In this document: positions 1 through 6,926 of the stretch, in pieces
Layout of the letters: every line of letters begins with the position of its first letter
Position numbering within the stretch: position 1 is the stretch's first letter
From: Sulfuritalea sp.
GTDB taxonomy: Bacteria > Pseudomonadota > Gammaproteobacteria > Burkholderiales > Rhodocyclaceae
NCBI GenBank assembly: GCA_021738105.1
Contig: JAIPCS010000036.1
Span: forward strand, 1 to 19,791
Direction of reading: 5' to 3'
DNA length: 19,791 nucleotides
The notes under the pieces: generated by a model
The model's input: only the letters and a program-made list of their open reading frames with translations
Database searches by the model: none
Told to the model about the DNA's origin: nothing
Translations under genes and position numbers: made by a program

Positions 1-914
1 AGCACGATGTCGCCCACCGTCATCTCCCCGGCGGCGACGCTGACGGCGGCGCGCCACATCAACAACGTGAAGCCGCTGGCGATGATCATCGGCTGGCCGA
101 GATTGAGCCAGGACAGCGAGATCTGGCTCCTGATCTGCGCCGCCTCCCACTTCTGCATCTGCTCGTCGTAGCGGTCGTGCTCCCAGCGCTCGTTGTTGAA
201 ATACTTGACCGTCTCGAAATTGATCAGGCTGTCGACGGCGCGCACATTCGCTGCCGAATCCAGCTCATTCACTTCGCGCCGCAGCTTGGTGCGCCAGTTG
301 GTGACGATGACCGTAAACACCACGTAGATCACCAGCGTACAGAGCGTGATCAGGGTGAAATCCTTGTCGTAGCGGTAGGCCAGGATGCCGAGCACCAGCG
401 CGATCTCGACCAGCGTCGGCAGGATGGAATACAGCGTGTAGCTGATCAGCGAACCAATCGAGCGGGTACCGCGTTCAATGTCACGCGTCAGGCCACCGGT
501 CTGACGATCCAGATGAAAGCGCAGGGACAGCGCATGCAGATGTTCGAACACCTGCAGGGTGATAGTGCGCACCGCGCGCTGTGTGACGCGGGCAAAGAAG
601 ATTTCGCGCAATTCGGTGAACAGCACCGTGGCAAAACGCAGCGCTCCGTAAGCCGCCAGCAAACCCAGCGGCACCAGCAGCACCGCCTGCTCCAACTTGC
701 TGCCGGGCAAGGTAAAGGTGTCGATGATTTCCTTGAACACCATCGGCACCGCGACATTGGTCAGCTTCGCCAACAGCATGCAACACAGGGCAAAAATAAC
801 CCGGCCCTTCCATGCCCACAGATAGGGCAGCAGGGTTTTGATGGTTTGCCAGTCGTGACGGGATTCTGGAATCGGGCCCGGCAGGGCCATGGTGGAAGGA
901 GCGCGACGCATCAT
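1..914 (-). CDS. Atm1/HMT1-type ABC exporter, N-terminal part (partial)
   Basis: This is the start of an ABC exporter of the Atm1/ABCB7/HMT1 type. In that family a fused transmembrane and ATPase half-transporter exports glutathione-linked or metal-glutathione compounds across the inner membrane. About 304 residues are visible, all transmembrane domain; the ATPase domain lies beyond base 1. The protein shows the family marker NFETVKYFNNERWE in the intracellular loop, an RQTGGLTRDIERGTRSI loop like that of Atm1/ABCB7, and several hydrophobic helices. The reading frame is open from the ATG at 914 to the window edge. Tandem ATGs lie at 914 and 911 and another at 890. None has a good ribosome-binding site, so the exact start is uncertain. 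The subfamily is well supported; the substrate cannot be read from the sequence. Confidence 0.85.
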   Translation of the reverse strand, partial: MMRRAPSTMALPGPIPESRHDWQTIKTLLPYLWAWKGRVIFALCCMLLAKLTNVAVPMVFKEIIDTFTLPGSKLEQAVLLVPLGLLAAYGALRFATVLFTELREIFFARVTQRAVRTITLQVFEHLHALSLRFHLDRQTGGLTRDIERGTRSIGSLISYTLYSILPTLVEIALVLGILAYRYDKDFTLITLCTLVIYVVFTVIVTNWRTKLRREVNELDSAANVRAVDSLINFETVKYFNNERWEHDRYDEQMQKWEAAQIRSQISLSWLNLGQPMIIASGFTLLMWRAAVSVAAGEMTVGDIV

Positions 915-1020
915 GCTTTAGATTCTAACAACTTGGCGCGCCGCAGCATTGGGAGGCTGCCCGCAGCGGTTCGCAGAAAGGGACTGAATCTACCGGAAGG
1001 ACGGTATAGGTCTGGAGGTT

Positions 1021-1075
1021 TCTCCACGGCTCCGAAGCCGCGGTGCCAAATTACTGATACGGCTTCGGGCGGAGA
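1021..1075. repeat. Inverted repeat with 9-bp core arms
   Basis: CCGAAGCCG at 1032-1040 is perfectly complementary to CGGCTTCGG at 1060-1068 across a 19-base loop. TCTCC (1021-1025) and GGAGA (1071-1075) extend the stem after an asymmetric internal loop. It lies in the leader or upstream region of the leftward ABC exporter gene. No run of T follows on either strand, so it does not look like an intrinsic terminator. Confidence 0.5.
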
Positions 1076-1078
1076 GAA

Positions 1079-1113
1079 GGCCAGGAGAGCGGGTCAGCGA
1101 CCGCTCGCCGGCC
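1079..1113. repeat. Second inverted repeat
   Basis: GAGCGG (1087-1092) pairs with CCGCTC (1101-1106) around an 8-base loop. The outer GGCC (1079-1082) pairs with GGCC (1110-1113). It lies only 4 bases from the inverted repeat at 1021-1075, so the two could form tandem hairpins in a leader RNA. There is no U-tract. Function unknown. Confidence 0.35.
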
Positions 1114-1239
1114 TGAGCCGATCTTGAACCTGTGCTTCTACTCGGTCGGCAAAGAATCGGGCACCTGCCGTTCAGCCTAAGCTCACGTTGACCGTTGGTT
1201 CTCCGCTGACATACGCGAACTTCGAACTGCGTCACCCCT

Positions 1240-1273
1240 TGCGGTTGACATGCTTTAAAGGCAAGCAACCGCA
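1240..1273. repeat. 8-bp inverted repeat downstream of the kinase gene
   Basis: TGCGGTTG (1240-1247) is complementary to CAACCGCA (1266-1273) around an 18-base loop. It lies about 33 bases past the stop codon of the leftward histidine kinase gene, where a transcript end would be expected. No U-run follows in the leftward direction (the next bases read AGGGGTG), so it is at best a weak or factor-assisted terminator. Confidence 0.3.
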
Positions 1274-1305
1274 TCCTCGGTCCCGCAAGTGCAAAGGTGA
1301 AGGAA

Positions 1306-2682
1306 TCAAACTGCCGGCAGTATCAACGATGCTTGAAGCCCGCCCAATGAGGATTTGGCCAACACCAAATCGCCACCGTACATTCGCGCCAGATCGGCGG
1401 TTATGGCAAGCCCCAGCCCCGTGCCGGGAACCTGCTCGTCTGCGCGAACCCCACGTTTGAGTACATGATCGCATTCGGCCTCGGCGATACCCTTACCATC
1501 ATCATCGATATTCACCCTGAGTTTGCCGGAACTATCTTTGACTTGAATTTCGATCCGAGACCGGGCCCACTTGGAGGCGTTGTCGATCAGATTCCCCAGC
1601 ATTTCCTGTAAATCCTGTTCCTCACCACGGAATGCCAGATTGACTTGATCAGGATGCACGACAAACTCAAGCTGGCGGTCCGCATGCACCCGCTGCATGA
1701 CCCGCACCAGTCCCTGGATGACAGGCTCAACGTCGGTGCGTATGCCCGGAACTTGTACCGATGCGGCAGCCTGTGCCCGACTCAGGTGGTAATCGACCTG
1801 CTTGCGCACAGTATCGACTTGCGATGCGACCAGACGTGCCAAGTCGTCATCACGCCTCTCGGGAGTATTGACGGCATTGGCGAGGACGCTCAGCGGCGTT
1901 TTAAGCGCATGGGCAAGGTTGCCGGCTTGCGTTCGAGCACGCTCGACCACTTCGGCGTTTTGCGCCAACACCGTGTTGAACTCATTCACCAGCGGCATGA
2001 TCTCGTTCGGGAACGTGCCTTCCATGTTTTGGGCATCTCCGTGGCGGACACGCCCGAGGGCATTCTGCATGCTGTGCAGTGGGGCAAGACCGACAAATAC
2101 TTGCATCAAAGCCGCGAGCGTCAATCCCATTCCCAGTATGCCCAGTGCCAACCAAAGATGACCTTTGAAGTCAGCGATAGGCTCTGCCATGAAACTTTCA
2201 TTGGCTGCAACCATCAACCTCAGGGAATGCGTGTCAATGGTGACGGTACGTTCCACCACCCTCAGGGCTGCACCCTGGGGCCCATCGATCCGGTGCTGAT
2301 GAATTTCCCCGTCCGCCAGGGTATCAGCCGGCATTCCCAATGTCTCATCCCATAGAGAACGGGAGCGCAGCACAGCCTTGACGGGATCCTCGCCCGCAGC
2401 GGCGATCCGGTCAATTTGCCAATACAGACCGGAGAGGGGCTTATTGAGTCGCGGGTCGCTCGGAGGGAGTCGGATTTGGGCCTGATTCTGCGCATCCAGA
2501 ATCAATTGGGCCGTGAGTTGATCCAGATGATTTTTTAGCTCCGCATCAAACTGGGCCTCGACGTGCTGATGAAAGAGTTGGCCAAGCCCCCAGCCTGCGA
2601 CCAGAATCGAAATGACGATCCAGGTGAGCGTCCCCGCCAAGAGACGCATGCGCAGGGAGTTACGCAAGAGGGCAAAGTTCAT
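1306..2682 (-). CDS. PhoQ-like sensor histidine kinase
   Basis: This is a 458-residue inner-membrane sensor kinase. TM1 spans about 15-37, a periplasmic sensor domain about 38-174, TM2 about 175-197, then HAMP-like linker, dimerisation and ATPase domains. The H-box NLAHALKTP carries the phospho-accepting His258. The N-box reads LGNLIDNASKWA, followed by DDGKGI and GTGLGLAI glycine boxes. Its ATG overlaps the stop of the response regulator gene (ATGA, 4 bases), so the two are translationally coupled and form a cognate pair. The periplasmic part matches no ligand domain I can name. Given the divergent neighbours, a redox, metal or envelope signal is the natural guess, but this is inference. Confidence 0.92.
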   Translation of the reverse strand: MNFALLRNSLRMRLLAGTLTWIVISILVAGWGLGQLFHQHVEAQFDAELKNHLDQLTAQLILDAQNQAQIRLPPSDPRLNKPLSGLYWQIDRIAAAGEDPVKAVLRSRSLWDETLGMPADTLADGEIHQHRIDGPQGAALRVVERTVTIDTHSLRLMVAANESFMAEPIADFKGHLWLALGILGMGLTLAALMQVFVGLAPLHSMQNALGRVRHGDAQNMEGTFPNEIMPLVNEFNTVLAQNAEVVERARTQAGNLAHALKTPLSVLANAVNTPERRDDDLARLVASQVDTVRKQVDYHLSRAQAAASVQVPGIRTDVEPVIQGLVRVMQRVHADRQLEFVVHPDQVNLAFRGEEQDLQEMLGNLIDNASKWARSRIEIQVKDSSGKLRVNIDDDGKGIAEAECDHVLKRGVRADEQVPGTGLGLAITADLARMYGGDLVLAKSSLGGLQASLILPAV

Positions 2683-3341
2683 TGCGCTTTGTTGAGCCGG
2701 TAGCCCAGTCCGCGCACGGTTTCGATCAGGCCCGGCGGCAATTTTTTGCGCAAGCGCGCGATGAATACCTCGACCGTATTCGAGTCGCGATCGAAATCCT
2801 GAGCGTAAATATGTTCGGTCAACTCCGCTCTGGAGACAATTTCACCCGGATGATGCATCAGGTAGGCCAGTACCCGGTATTCATGGCTTGTCAGAGTCAA
2901 GGCAGTTCCATCCACACTGGCACGACTACTACGGGTATCCAGTGTCAGTGGGCCACAAACCAACTCGGTACTGGCATGGCCGCCGGCACGGCGGATCAGG
3001 GCCCGGAGTCTCGCCAGAAGTTCTTCCATGTGAAAAGGCTTGGTCAGGTAGTCGTCCGCGCCGGCATCAATGCCGGCCACTTTCTCCCGCCAGGTATCGC
3101 GTGCCGTCAGGATCAATACCGGAAAAGTACGACCTGCCGCACGCCATTTCTTGAGAACCGTGATGCCATCCATCTGCGGCAGGCCGATGTCGAGCACGAT
3201 GGCATCGTAGGGTTCAGTCTCCCCCATGAAGTGGCCATCGACCCCGTTGTGTGCGACATCCACGACATAGCCGACCGACTTGATGCCTTCGACAAGTTGT
3301 GCAGCTAGCGTCAGCTCGTCTTCGACGACCAGAATGCGCAT
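2679..3341 (-). CDS. OmpR/PhoB-family response regulator
   Basis: This is a 220-residue two-domain regulator. The receiver domain (about 1-115) has the acidic pocket E7/D8, phospho-acceptor D51 in VLDIGLPQMDG, T79 and K101 (LTKPF). The C-terminal winged helix (about 125-220) has the family sequence NTVEVFIARLRKKL and ends TVRGLGYRL. Phosphorylation by the adjacent kinase should drive dimerisation and binding to direct-repeat DNA boxes. The start overlaps the stop of the upstream PepSY gene by one base (TGATG). A likely target is the divergent promoter region at 3716-3845, which carries repeats spaced at 11 bp as expected for this family. Confidence 0.95.
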   Translation of the reverse strand: MRILVVEDELTLAAQLVEGIKSVGYVVDVAHNGVDGHFMGETEPYDAIVLDIGLPQMDGITVLKKWRAAGRTFPVLILTARDTWREKVAGIDAGADDYLTKPFHMEELLARLRALIRRAGGHASTELVCGPLTLDTRSSRASVDGTALTLTSHEYRVLAYLMHHPGEIVSRAELTEHIYAQDFDRDSNTVEVFIARLRKKLPPGLIETVRGLGYRLNKAQ

Positions 3342-3709
3342 CAGCGAGACTCTCCTTGGCGATGCGGTTTGTCATTCTTTTCCTTGAAACCGAGGATAGT
3401 GCCATCTCGAGCCTGAATTTTCAGCTTCATCAAGGCGCCTCCCTTGCGCAATAACTTGATCTCATAAACCCACTCACCCTTTTTGTGATCGAGTTCAACC
3501 TCCATGACCTGGCCGGGATACTCGCGTTCGACCCGATCAAGAATCGTGCGCAAAGGCAGTACATCTCCAGCCTCAACGGCTTGTCGGGCACGGTCATGGT
3601 CAGCGGCATCTGCGGCAAAACTCACACCTGGCCCCGGCAACGCCAGCGTCATCAGCATTACAAGGCTAGCCAGGGGATGACGCCAATGGGTAGTGATTTT
3701 CGACGACAT
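3341..3709 (-). CDS. Periplasmic PepSY-domain protein, first gene of the two-component operon
   Basis: This is a 122-residue exported protein with an N-terminal hydrophobic signal sequence (about 10-32, ending near SFAADA) and one PepSY domain covering most of the rest. The domain includes LRTILDRVEREYPGQVMEVEL, WVYEIKLL and a final beta strand before GTILGF. PepSY domains are small periplasmic or extracellular folds, first noted as protease inhibitors and often found beside sensor kinases. The ATG at 3709 is chosen because GGAG (3719-3716) sits 6 bases upstream of it. The longer frame starts at a TTG (3715) directly abutting that GGAG. The gene overlaps the regulator by one base, so it probably modulates or feeds the kinase (inference). 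Confidence 0.85.
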   Translation of the reverse strand: MSSKITTHWRHPLASLVMLMTLALPGPGVSFAADAADHDRARQAVEAGDVLPLRTILDRVEREYPGQVMEVELDHKKGEWVYEIKLLRKGGALMKLKIQARDGTILGFKEKNDKPHRQGESR

Positions 3710-3715
3710 CTTCAA

Positions 3716-3720
3716 CTCCG
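3716..3720 (-). promoter_or_regulatory. Ribosome-binding site that decides the PepSY start
   Basis: CGGAG on the minus strand lies 6 bases before the ATG at 3709 and touches the alternative TTG at 3715. The spacing favours the ATG. Confidence 0.7.
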
Positions 3721-3754
3721 TAGTTTTCCAGACTGATCTTTTAGCGCCTTGAAG

Positions 3755-3793
3755 CTGAACGCAGGATGAACAAGCGATTCAGCATTCATTCAG
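3755..3793. promoter_or_regulatory. Four-box operator with 11-bp period in the divergent promoter region
   Basis: TGAA occurs at 3756 and 3767, and its complement TTCA at 3778 and 3789, giving four boxes exactly 11 bases apart. The first pair is a direct repeat (CTGAAC/ATGAAC), the second pair is a direct repeat (ATTCAG/ATTCAG), and the two pairs face each other. Read on the minus strand, the second pair is CTGAA-N6-CTGAA, the same layout as QseB/PmrA-type sites (CTTAA-N6-CTTAA). It lies between the divergent PepSY-regulator-kinase operon and the cytochrome operon. It is therefore a strong candidate site for the adjacent OmpR-type regulator, serving both promoters. Confidence 0.6.
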
Positions 3794-3845
3794 ACAGGGT
3801 GGCGCAAAGTGCGATCCACAGTCTGATAACCGCAAGGAGATACGC

Positions 3846-4247
3846 ATGAAGAACATGTTGGTCGTCACCTCAGGAATTGTCGCCATGATACTCAGCACGG
3901 CCCCCTTTGCCGGTCCGCGCGAAGACCTGCTGGCCCAGTATGCCGCAGCCACCAAGGTAACAAGCTTTTCAGCGGCACGCGGCCAAATCCTGCATACGCA
4001 GAACTTTTCGGGAGGGAAGCCTGATACACCCTCCTGTACCACCTGTCACGGCAAAGACACCCGCGGTGCCGGACGGGCACTGACCGGCAAGACCATCCAA
4101 CCGGTTGCCGTGTCGGTGACGCCAACGCGCTATACCGATCCCATCAAGGTTGAAAAGTGGTTCAAACGTAATTGCACCGAAGTATTGGGGCGCGAATGTA
4201 CCCCGCAGGAGAAAGGTGACTGGCTCACCTTTGTGATTAGTCAGTAA
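3846..4247 (+). CDS. shp: SHP-type monohaem cytochrome c (DUF1924)
   Basis: This is a 133-residue periplasmic cytochrome of the sphaeroides haem protein (SHP) family. A signal peptide (1-22, APFA then GPRE) precedes one haem site, C64-TT-C67-H68. Characterised SHPs are high-spin, use an asparagine near the C-terminus as the sixth haem ligand, and transiently bind oxygen or other small ligands after reduction. Here N109 (WFKRNC) sits at about residue 87 of the mature protein, close to the N88 known in the Rhodobacter protein. C110 and C118 flank the loop as the conserved disulfide would. AAGGAGA lies 5 bases before the ATG. It is the first gene of the rightward cytochrome operon and is followed by its usual partner DHC. 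Confidence 0.88.
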   Translation: MKNMLVVTSGIVAMILSTAPFAGPREDLLAQYAAATKVTSFSAARGQILHTQNFSGGKPDTPSCTTCHGKDTRGAGRALTGKTIQPVAVSVTPTRYTDPIKVEKWFKRNCTEVLGRECTPQEKGDWLTFVISQ

Positions 4248-4268
4248 TTCGAACTCAAGGAGACTCCT

Positions 4269-4760
4269 GTGCGCATTCCCTATCGTCCGCTTGCCATCGG
4301 CCTCGTGACCGTGGCCTTTTCTGCCCTTGTATTAGCCCGTGCCCAGGCCGGTGACCGCCATTTCTTTGCCTCGGTGACCGATCCGGTTGTCAAGGAGGAG
4401 TGTGGCAGTTGCCATCTGGCCTTTGCCCCCTCGATGCTGCCGGCGCGATCCTGGCAACGCATGATGGGCGAGTTGGACAATCATTTCGGGGATAACGCCA
4501 GCCTCGACCCGGCCACCGCCGAGAAGATTACGAGCTATCTCGTTGCCAATGCAGGTGATGCAGGTGGCCAGCGCTACAGCAGCAAATTGCTCAAAGGCGT
4601 CGCCGCCGGGGCTGCTCCACAACGCATCACGGAATTGCCCAAATGGGTGCGCGAACATCGCAAAGTTCCCGACTGGGAGTGGCGCCACAAGGAGGTGCGT
4701 ACCAGAGCGAACTGTGTCGCCTGCCATACCGCAGCAGAGCAAGGCTATTACGAAGAATGA
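4269..4760 (+). CDS. dhc: Dihaem cytochrome c (DHC)
   Basis: This is a 163-residue exported dihaem cytochrome c that in known clusters is the electron donor to SHP. The signal peptide is about 1-27 (ARAQA then GDRHF). Two haem sites are visible: C45-GS-C48-H49 and C149-VA-C152-H153, with a helical region between them (SWQRMMGELDNHFG and following). The start is GTG, supported by AAGGAG at 4257-4262 with a 6-base spacer. The gene follows SHP after 21 bases, matching the usual SHP/DHC pairing. In such systems electrons pass from a membrane cytochrome b to DHC and then to SHP. Here the flavocytochrome encoded two genes downstream is the likely donor (inference). Confidence 0.88.
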   Translation: MRIPYRPLAIGLVTVAFSALVLARAQAGDRHFFASVTDPVVKEECGSCHLAFAPSMLPARSWQRMMGELDNHFGDNASLDPATAEKITSYLVANAGDAGGQRYSSKLLKGVAAGAAPQRITELPKWVREHRKVPDWEWRHKEVRTRANCVACHTAAEQGYYEE

Positions 4761-4797
4761 CTATTTCAGACACTTTCCTGAGCAGGAGGATTTCACC

Positions 4798-5202
4798 ATG
4801 CGACCATTAACCATCACTGCACTGCTTGCCACTGCTTTCTTCTCAATTTCGGGCCATGCCCAGGATGCCCGCTCAGCCAATACCGACAAGGTGAAATGGC
4901 TATCGATTCCCGAAGTGCACGCCAGATTGGAATCTGCCGGCTATCGAAGTATCGAGAAGATCGAGCGTGAAAGCGGCAGCTATGAGGTCAAGGCCACCGA
5001 CCAGGCGGGCCGGCGGATCAAGCTGTATGTGCATCCCCAAACGGGCGAAGTCATCGACCAGCGGCAGCGTGACGTCAAGCGCGACAAATACATCGGTGGC
5101 TATGCGAAAAGCAATCAGCGCAATTCTGCTGACTGCAACGAACGACGCTGCCGAGATGACTTGCCCCAAACGGGAACCATTCAACCCGCCGCTGGAAAAT
5201 GA
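4798..5202 (+). CDS. Second periplasmic PepSY-domain protein
   Basis: This is a 134-residue exported protein with a signal peptide (1-21, ISGHA then QDARS) and a PepSY domain at about 32-92. The domain contains WLSIPEVHARLESAGYR, YEVKATDQAGRRIKLYV and PQTGEVID. The tail is polar and carries two cysteines (CNERRC). The ATG at 4798 has AGGAGGA 7 bases upstream; the longer open frame beginning upstream inside the DHC gene is rejected. PepSY proteins of this length often accompany cytochrome and cytochrome-b gene sets. The gene is unlike the PepSY gene at 3341-3709 except for the fold. It may bind a partner of the cytochromes or signal to the kinase; no enzymatic role is visible. Confidence 0.82.
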   Translation: MRPLTITALLATAFFSISGHAQDARSANTDKVKWLSIPEVHARLESAGYRSIEKIERESGSYEVKATDQAGRRIKLYVHPQTGEVIDQRQRDVKRDKYIGGYAKSNQRNSADCNERRCRDDLPQTGTIQPAAGK

Positions 5203-5220
5203 TCCATCAGGAGTCCTGAC

Positions 5221-6543
5221 ATGAAAATCTTACTCGGTTCGCTGCTTGCCATCGTCTCACTGGCCTGGGGAATGGATGTAGTTGCCACGGGTGGTAGCAG
5301 TGGCGGCACTCTCCCATGGGTAATCCGGCAGGAAGTGCTCTATCTGAGTGGCCTGCTATCGATCTCCTTGATGTCGCTGGCGATGTTTTTGTCCACACGT
5401 CCCGCCTGGCTCGAAACCCCGCTGGGCGGTATGGATCGAGTCTATCGGACACATAAATGGGCCGGCATTCTCGCGGTGAGCTTCGCCGTCGTGCATTGGC
5501 TGGTCGAGGAAGTCGTCGGAGACATTCTCAAGGCGATGGTCGGACGCGAAGGCCGCATACCCAAGGAGCAATTCACCGGCTTCCTGGAAGTGATGCGCGA
5601 CCTAGCGAAGGACATGGGGGAGTGGGCGCTCTATCTTGTGCTGGCGATGCTGGTCATCACCTTATGGAAGCGGTTTCCCTATAAAACCTGGCGGGTAGTG
5701 CATCAGGCAATGCCGGTGCTTTATCTGATGCTGGCGCTGCATGCAGCCATGCTCGCTCCGACTGATTACTGGATCCAACCCGTCGGCAATCTCATCGCAT
5801 TACTTGGCGCTGCCGGAATTTATGGCGCTCTGTACTCGCTCGCGGGTCGCATCGGGAGAGCACGCCGCGCCAGCGGGATCGTGACGGCCATCGAGCAACC
5901 TGGCACGGATGTGCTTACCGTCAAGTGCCAGCTCGACAATAACTGGCGAGGTCATCGCCCCGGTCAGTTTGCGTTCGTTACCTTCGACGAAAAGGAGGCG
6001 GCTCACCCATTCACGATCGCCAGTGCGGATCGGGGTGATCGAAGCATCAGCTTCCAGATCAAGGCGCTCGGTGATTACACCCGTACCCTGGGCAGGCGAC
6101 TGAAGGTCGGTCATGCCATGAAGGTTGAGGGGCCTTATGGACGCTTCGACATGGCCCGACAGGATTCGAGCGCCCAACAAATCTGGATTGCCGGCGGGAT
6201 CGGAGTAACGCCTTTCCTGGCCTGGCTGGATTCATTGCAGCAAACGCCGCGCCAGGTTGCTGCTGATCTCCACTACTGCACCCGTGATCGAACCAATGAT
6301 CCATTTGTCGCCCGCCTCGAGGCAAGCTGCACCGCGTTGCCTGGCATCCGTCTGCACATTCATGGCGCCCAACAAGGCGAAACATTGAGCGCTGCCGATG
6401 TGGCCGCTGCGCGGACTGGCTCACGCCGGTCCGAAATCTGGTTCTGCGGTCCGCAAGGCTTGGCTGAAAAGCTCAAGCATGAACTCGGACGTATCGGACA
6501 AGGCCAGTTCAGCTTCCACCAAGAAGCATTTGAAATGCGGTGA
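5221..6543 (+). CDS. NOX/ferric-reductase-like flavocytochrome b
   Basis: This is a 440-residue inner-membrane flavocytochrome with an N-terminal ferric-reductase-like transmembrane domain of about six helices (1-210) and a C-terminal ferredoxin-NADP reductase-like domain (about 215-440). Two histidine pairs, H78/H92 and H161/H174, have the H-x12/13-H spacing that holds two stacked haems b across the membrane. The reductase domain has the flavin-binding HPFTIAS, the nucleotide-binding GGIGVTPF and IWFCGP, and the typical final FHQEAFEMR. It should take electrons from cytosolic NAD(P)H through FAD and two haems to the periplasmic face, where DHC/SHP, a metal or oxygen could accept them. AGGAG lies 7 bases before the ATG and the preceding PepSY gene ends 18 bases upstream. 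The acceptor cannot be decided from sequence. Confidence 0.88.
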   Translation: MKILLGSLLAIVSLAWGMDVVATGGSSGGTLPWVIRQEVLYLSGLLSISLMSLAMFLSTRPAWLETPLGGMDRVYRTHKWAGILAVSFAVVHWLVEEVVGDILKAMVGREGRIPKEQFTGFLEVMRDLAKDMGEWALYLVLAMLVITLWKRFPYKTWRVVHQAMPVLYLMLALHAAMLAPTDYWIQPVGNLIALLGAAGIYGALYSLAGRIGRARRASGIVTAIEQPGTDVLTVKCQLDNNWRGHRPGQFAFVTFDEKEAAHPFTIASADRGDRSISFQIKALGDYTRTLGRRLKVGHAMKVEGPYGRFDMARQDSSAQQIWIAGGIGVTPFLAWLDSLQQTPRQVAADLHYCTRDRTNDPFVARLEASCTALPGIRLHIHGAQQGETLSAADVAAARTGSRRSEIWFCGPQGLAEKLKHELGRIGQGQFSFHQEAFEMR

Positions 6544-6578
6544 CCCCCGTTATCCATCTGACCAAAGGAAATGAAATC

Positions 6579-6863
6579 ATGAATACCATCTCGACCATCC
6601 TGCTTGCTCTGTTCATGACGACCGTACATGCCGCCATCCCTGACGTCCAGGAGGAGTCATGCGATCAAATCAGGGCAGAGATTCGGACACATACCGGCAT
6701 TCCAGCCAAACCGAATACCTTGTTGCTGAGCAAAATTGGAGCAAATACAAAATGTCGTTTCACGTCTGCTGAGGCGTATCGTGCGGCCTGGGGCGACAAG
6801 CCCCTGTCCAAGGACGATCGACGTTATCGTCGCTCGAAAAAGCGCGAGCACGATGATGATTGA
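6579..6863 (+). CDS. Small exported protein of unknown function with basic tail ending HDDD
   Basis: This is a 94-residue protein I do not recognise. It starts at the ATG preceded by AAAGGAA (6564-6570). An earlier GTG at 6540 overlaps the previous stop and is not favoured. A signal peptide (1-18, TTVHA then AIPDV) is followed by a small domain with two cysteines about 31 residues apart, possibly a disulfide. The tail is strongly charged: DDRRYRRSKKREHDDD. The last four residues are also the last four of the octahaem cytochrome encoded three genes downstream. It lies between the two reductase genes in the same direction and is probably a periplasmic accessory of the redox complex (inference). 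Confidence 0.7.
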   Translation: MNTISTILLALFMTTVHAAIPDVQEESCDQIRAEIRTHTGIPAKPNTLLLSKIGANTKCRFTSAEAYRAAWGDKPLSKDDRRYRRSKKREHDDD

Positions 6864-6926
6864 AGCGGGTGTAAATTGGATGTTGATTAAGGGTTCCTTA
6901 GCTGAACGTGAAAGACTGCCAGAATC

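Larger units (their letters stand above)
915..1305. other. Non-coding spacer with inverted repeats
   Basis: This 391-base spacer lies between the ABC exporter (leftward) and the end of the histidine kinase gene (also leftward), so it should carry the exporter's promoter. No convincing gene was found: the frames that cross it are extensions of antisense frames from the neighbours. It holds two or three inverted repeats, listed separately. No clear -35/-10 pair and no ribosome-binding site were found upstream of 914. Confidence 0.6.

Noticed and set aside
177..1127. 316-residue plus-strand open frame
   Set aside because: It is antisense to the Atm1-type exporter, whose minus-strand product shows clear family motifs. 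The plus-strand translation is low-complexity Gln/His/Arg-rich.
4543..5202. 219-residue version of the second PepSY gene
   Set aside because: The first 85 codons overlap the DHC gene out of frame. The ATG at 4798 has a strong ribosome-binding site and begins a proper signal peptide.
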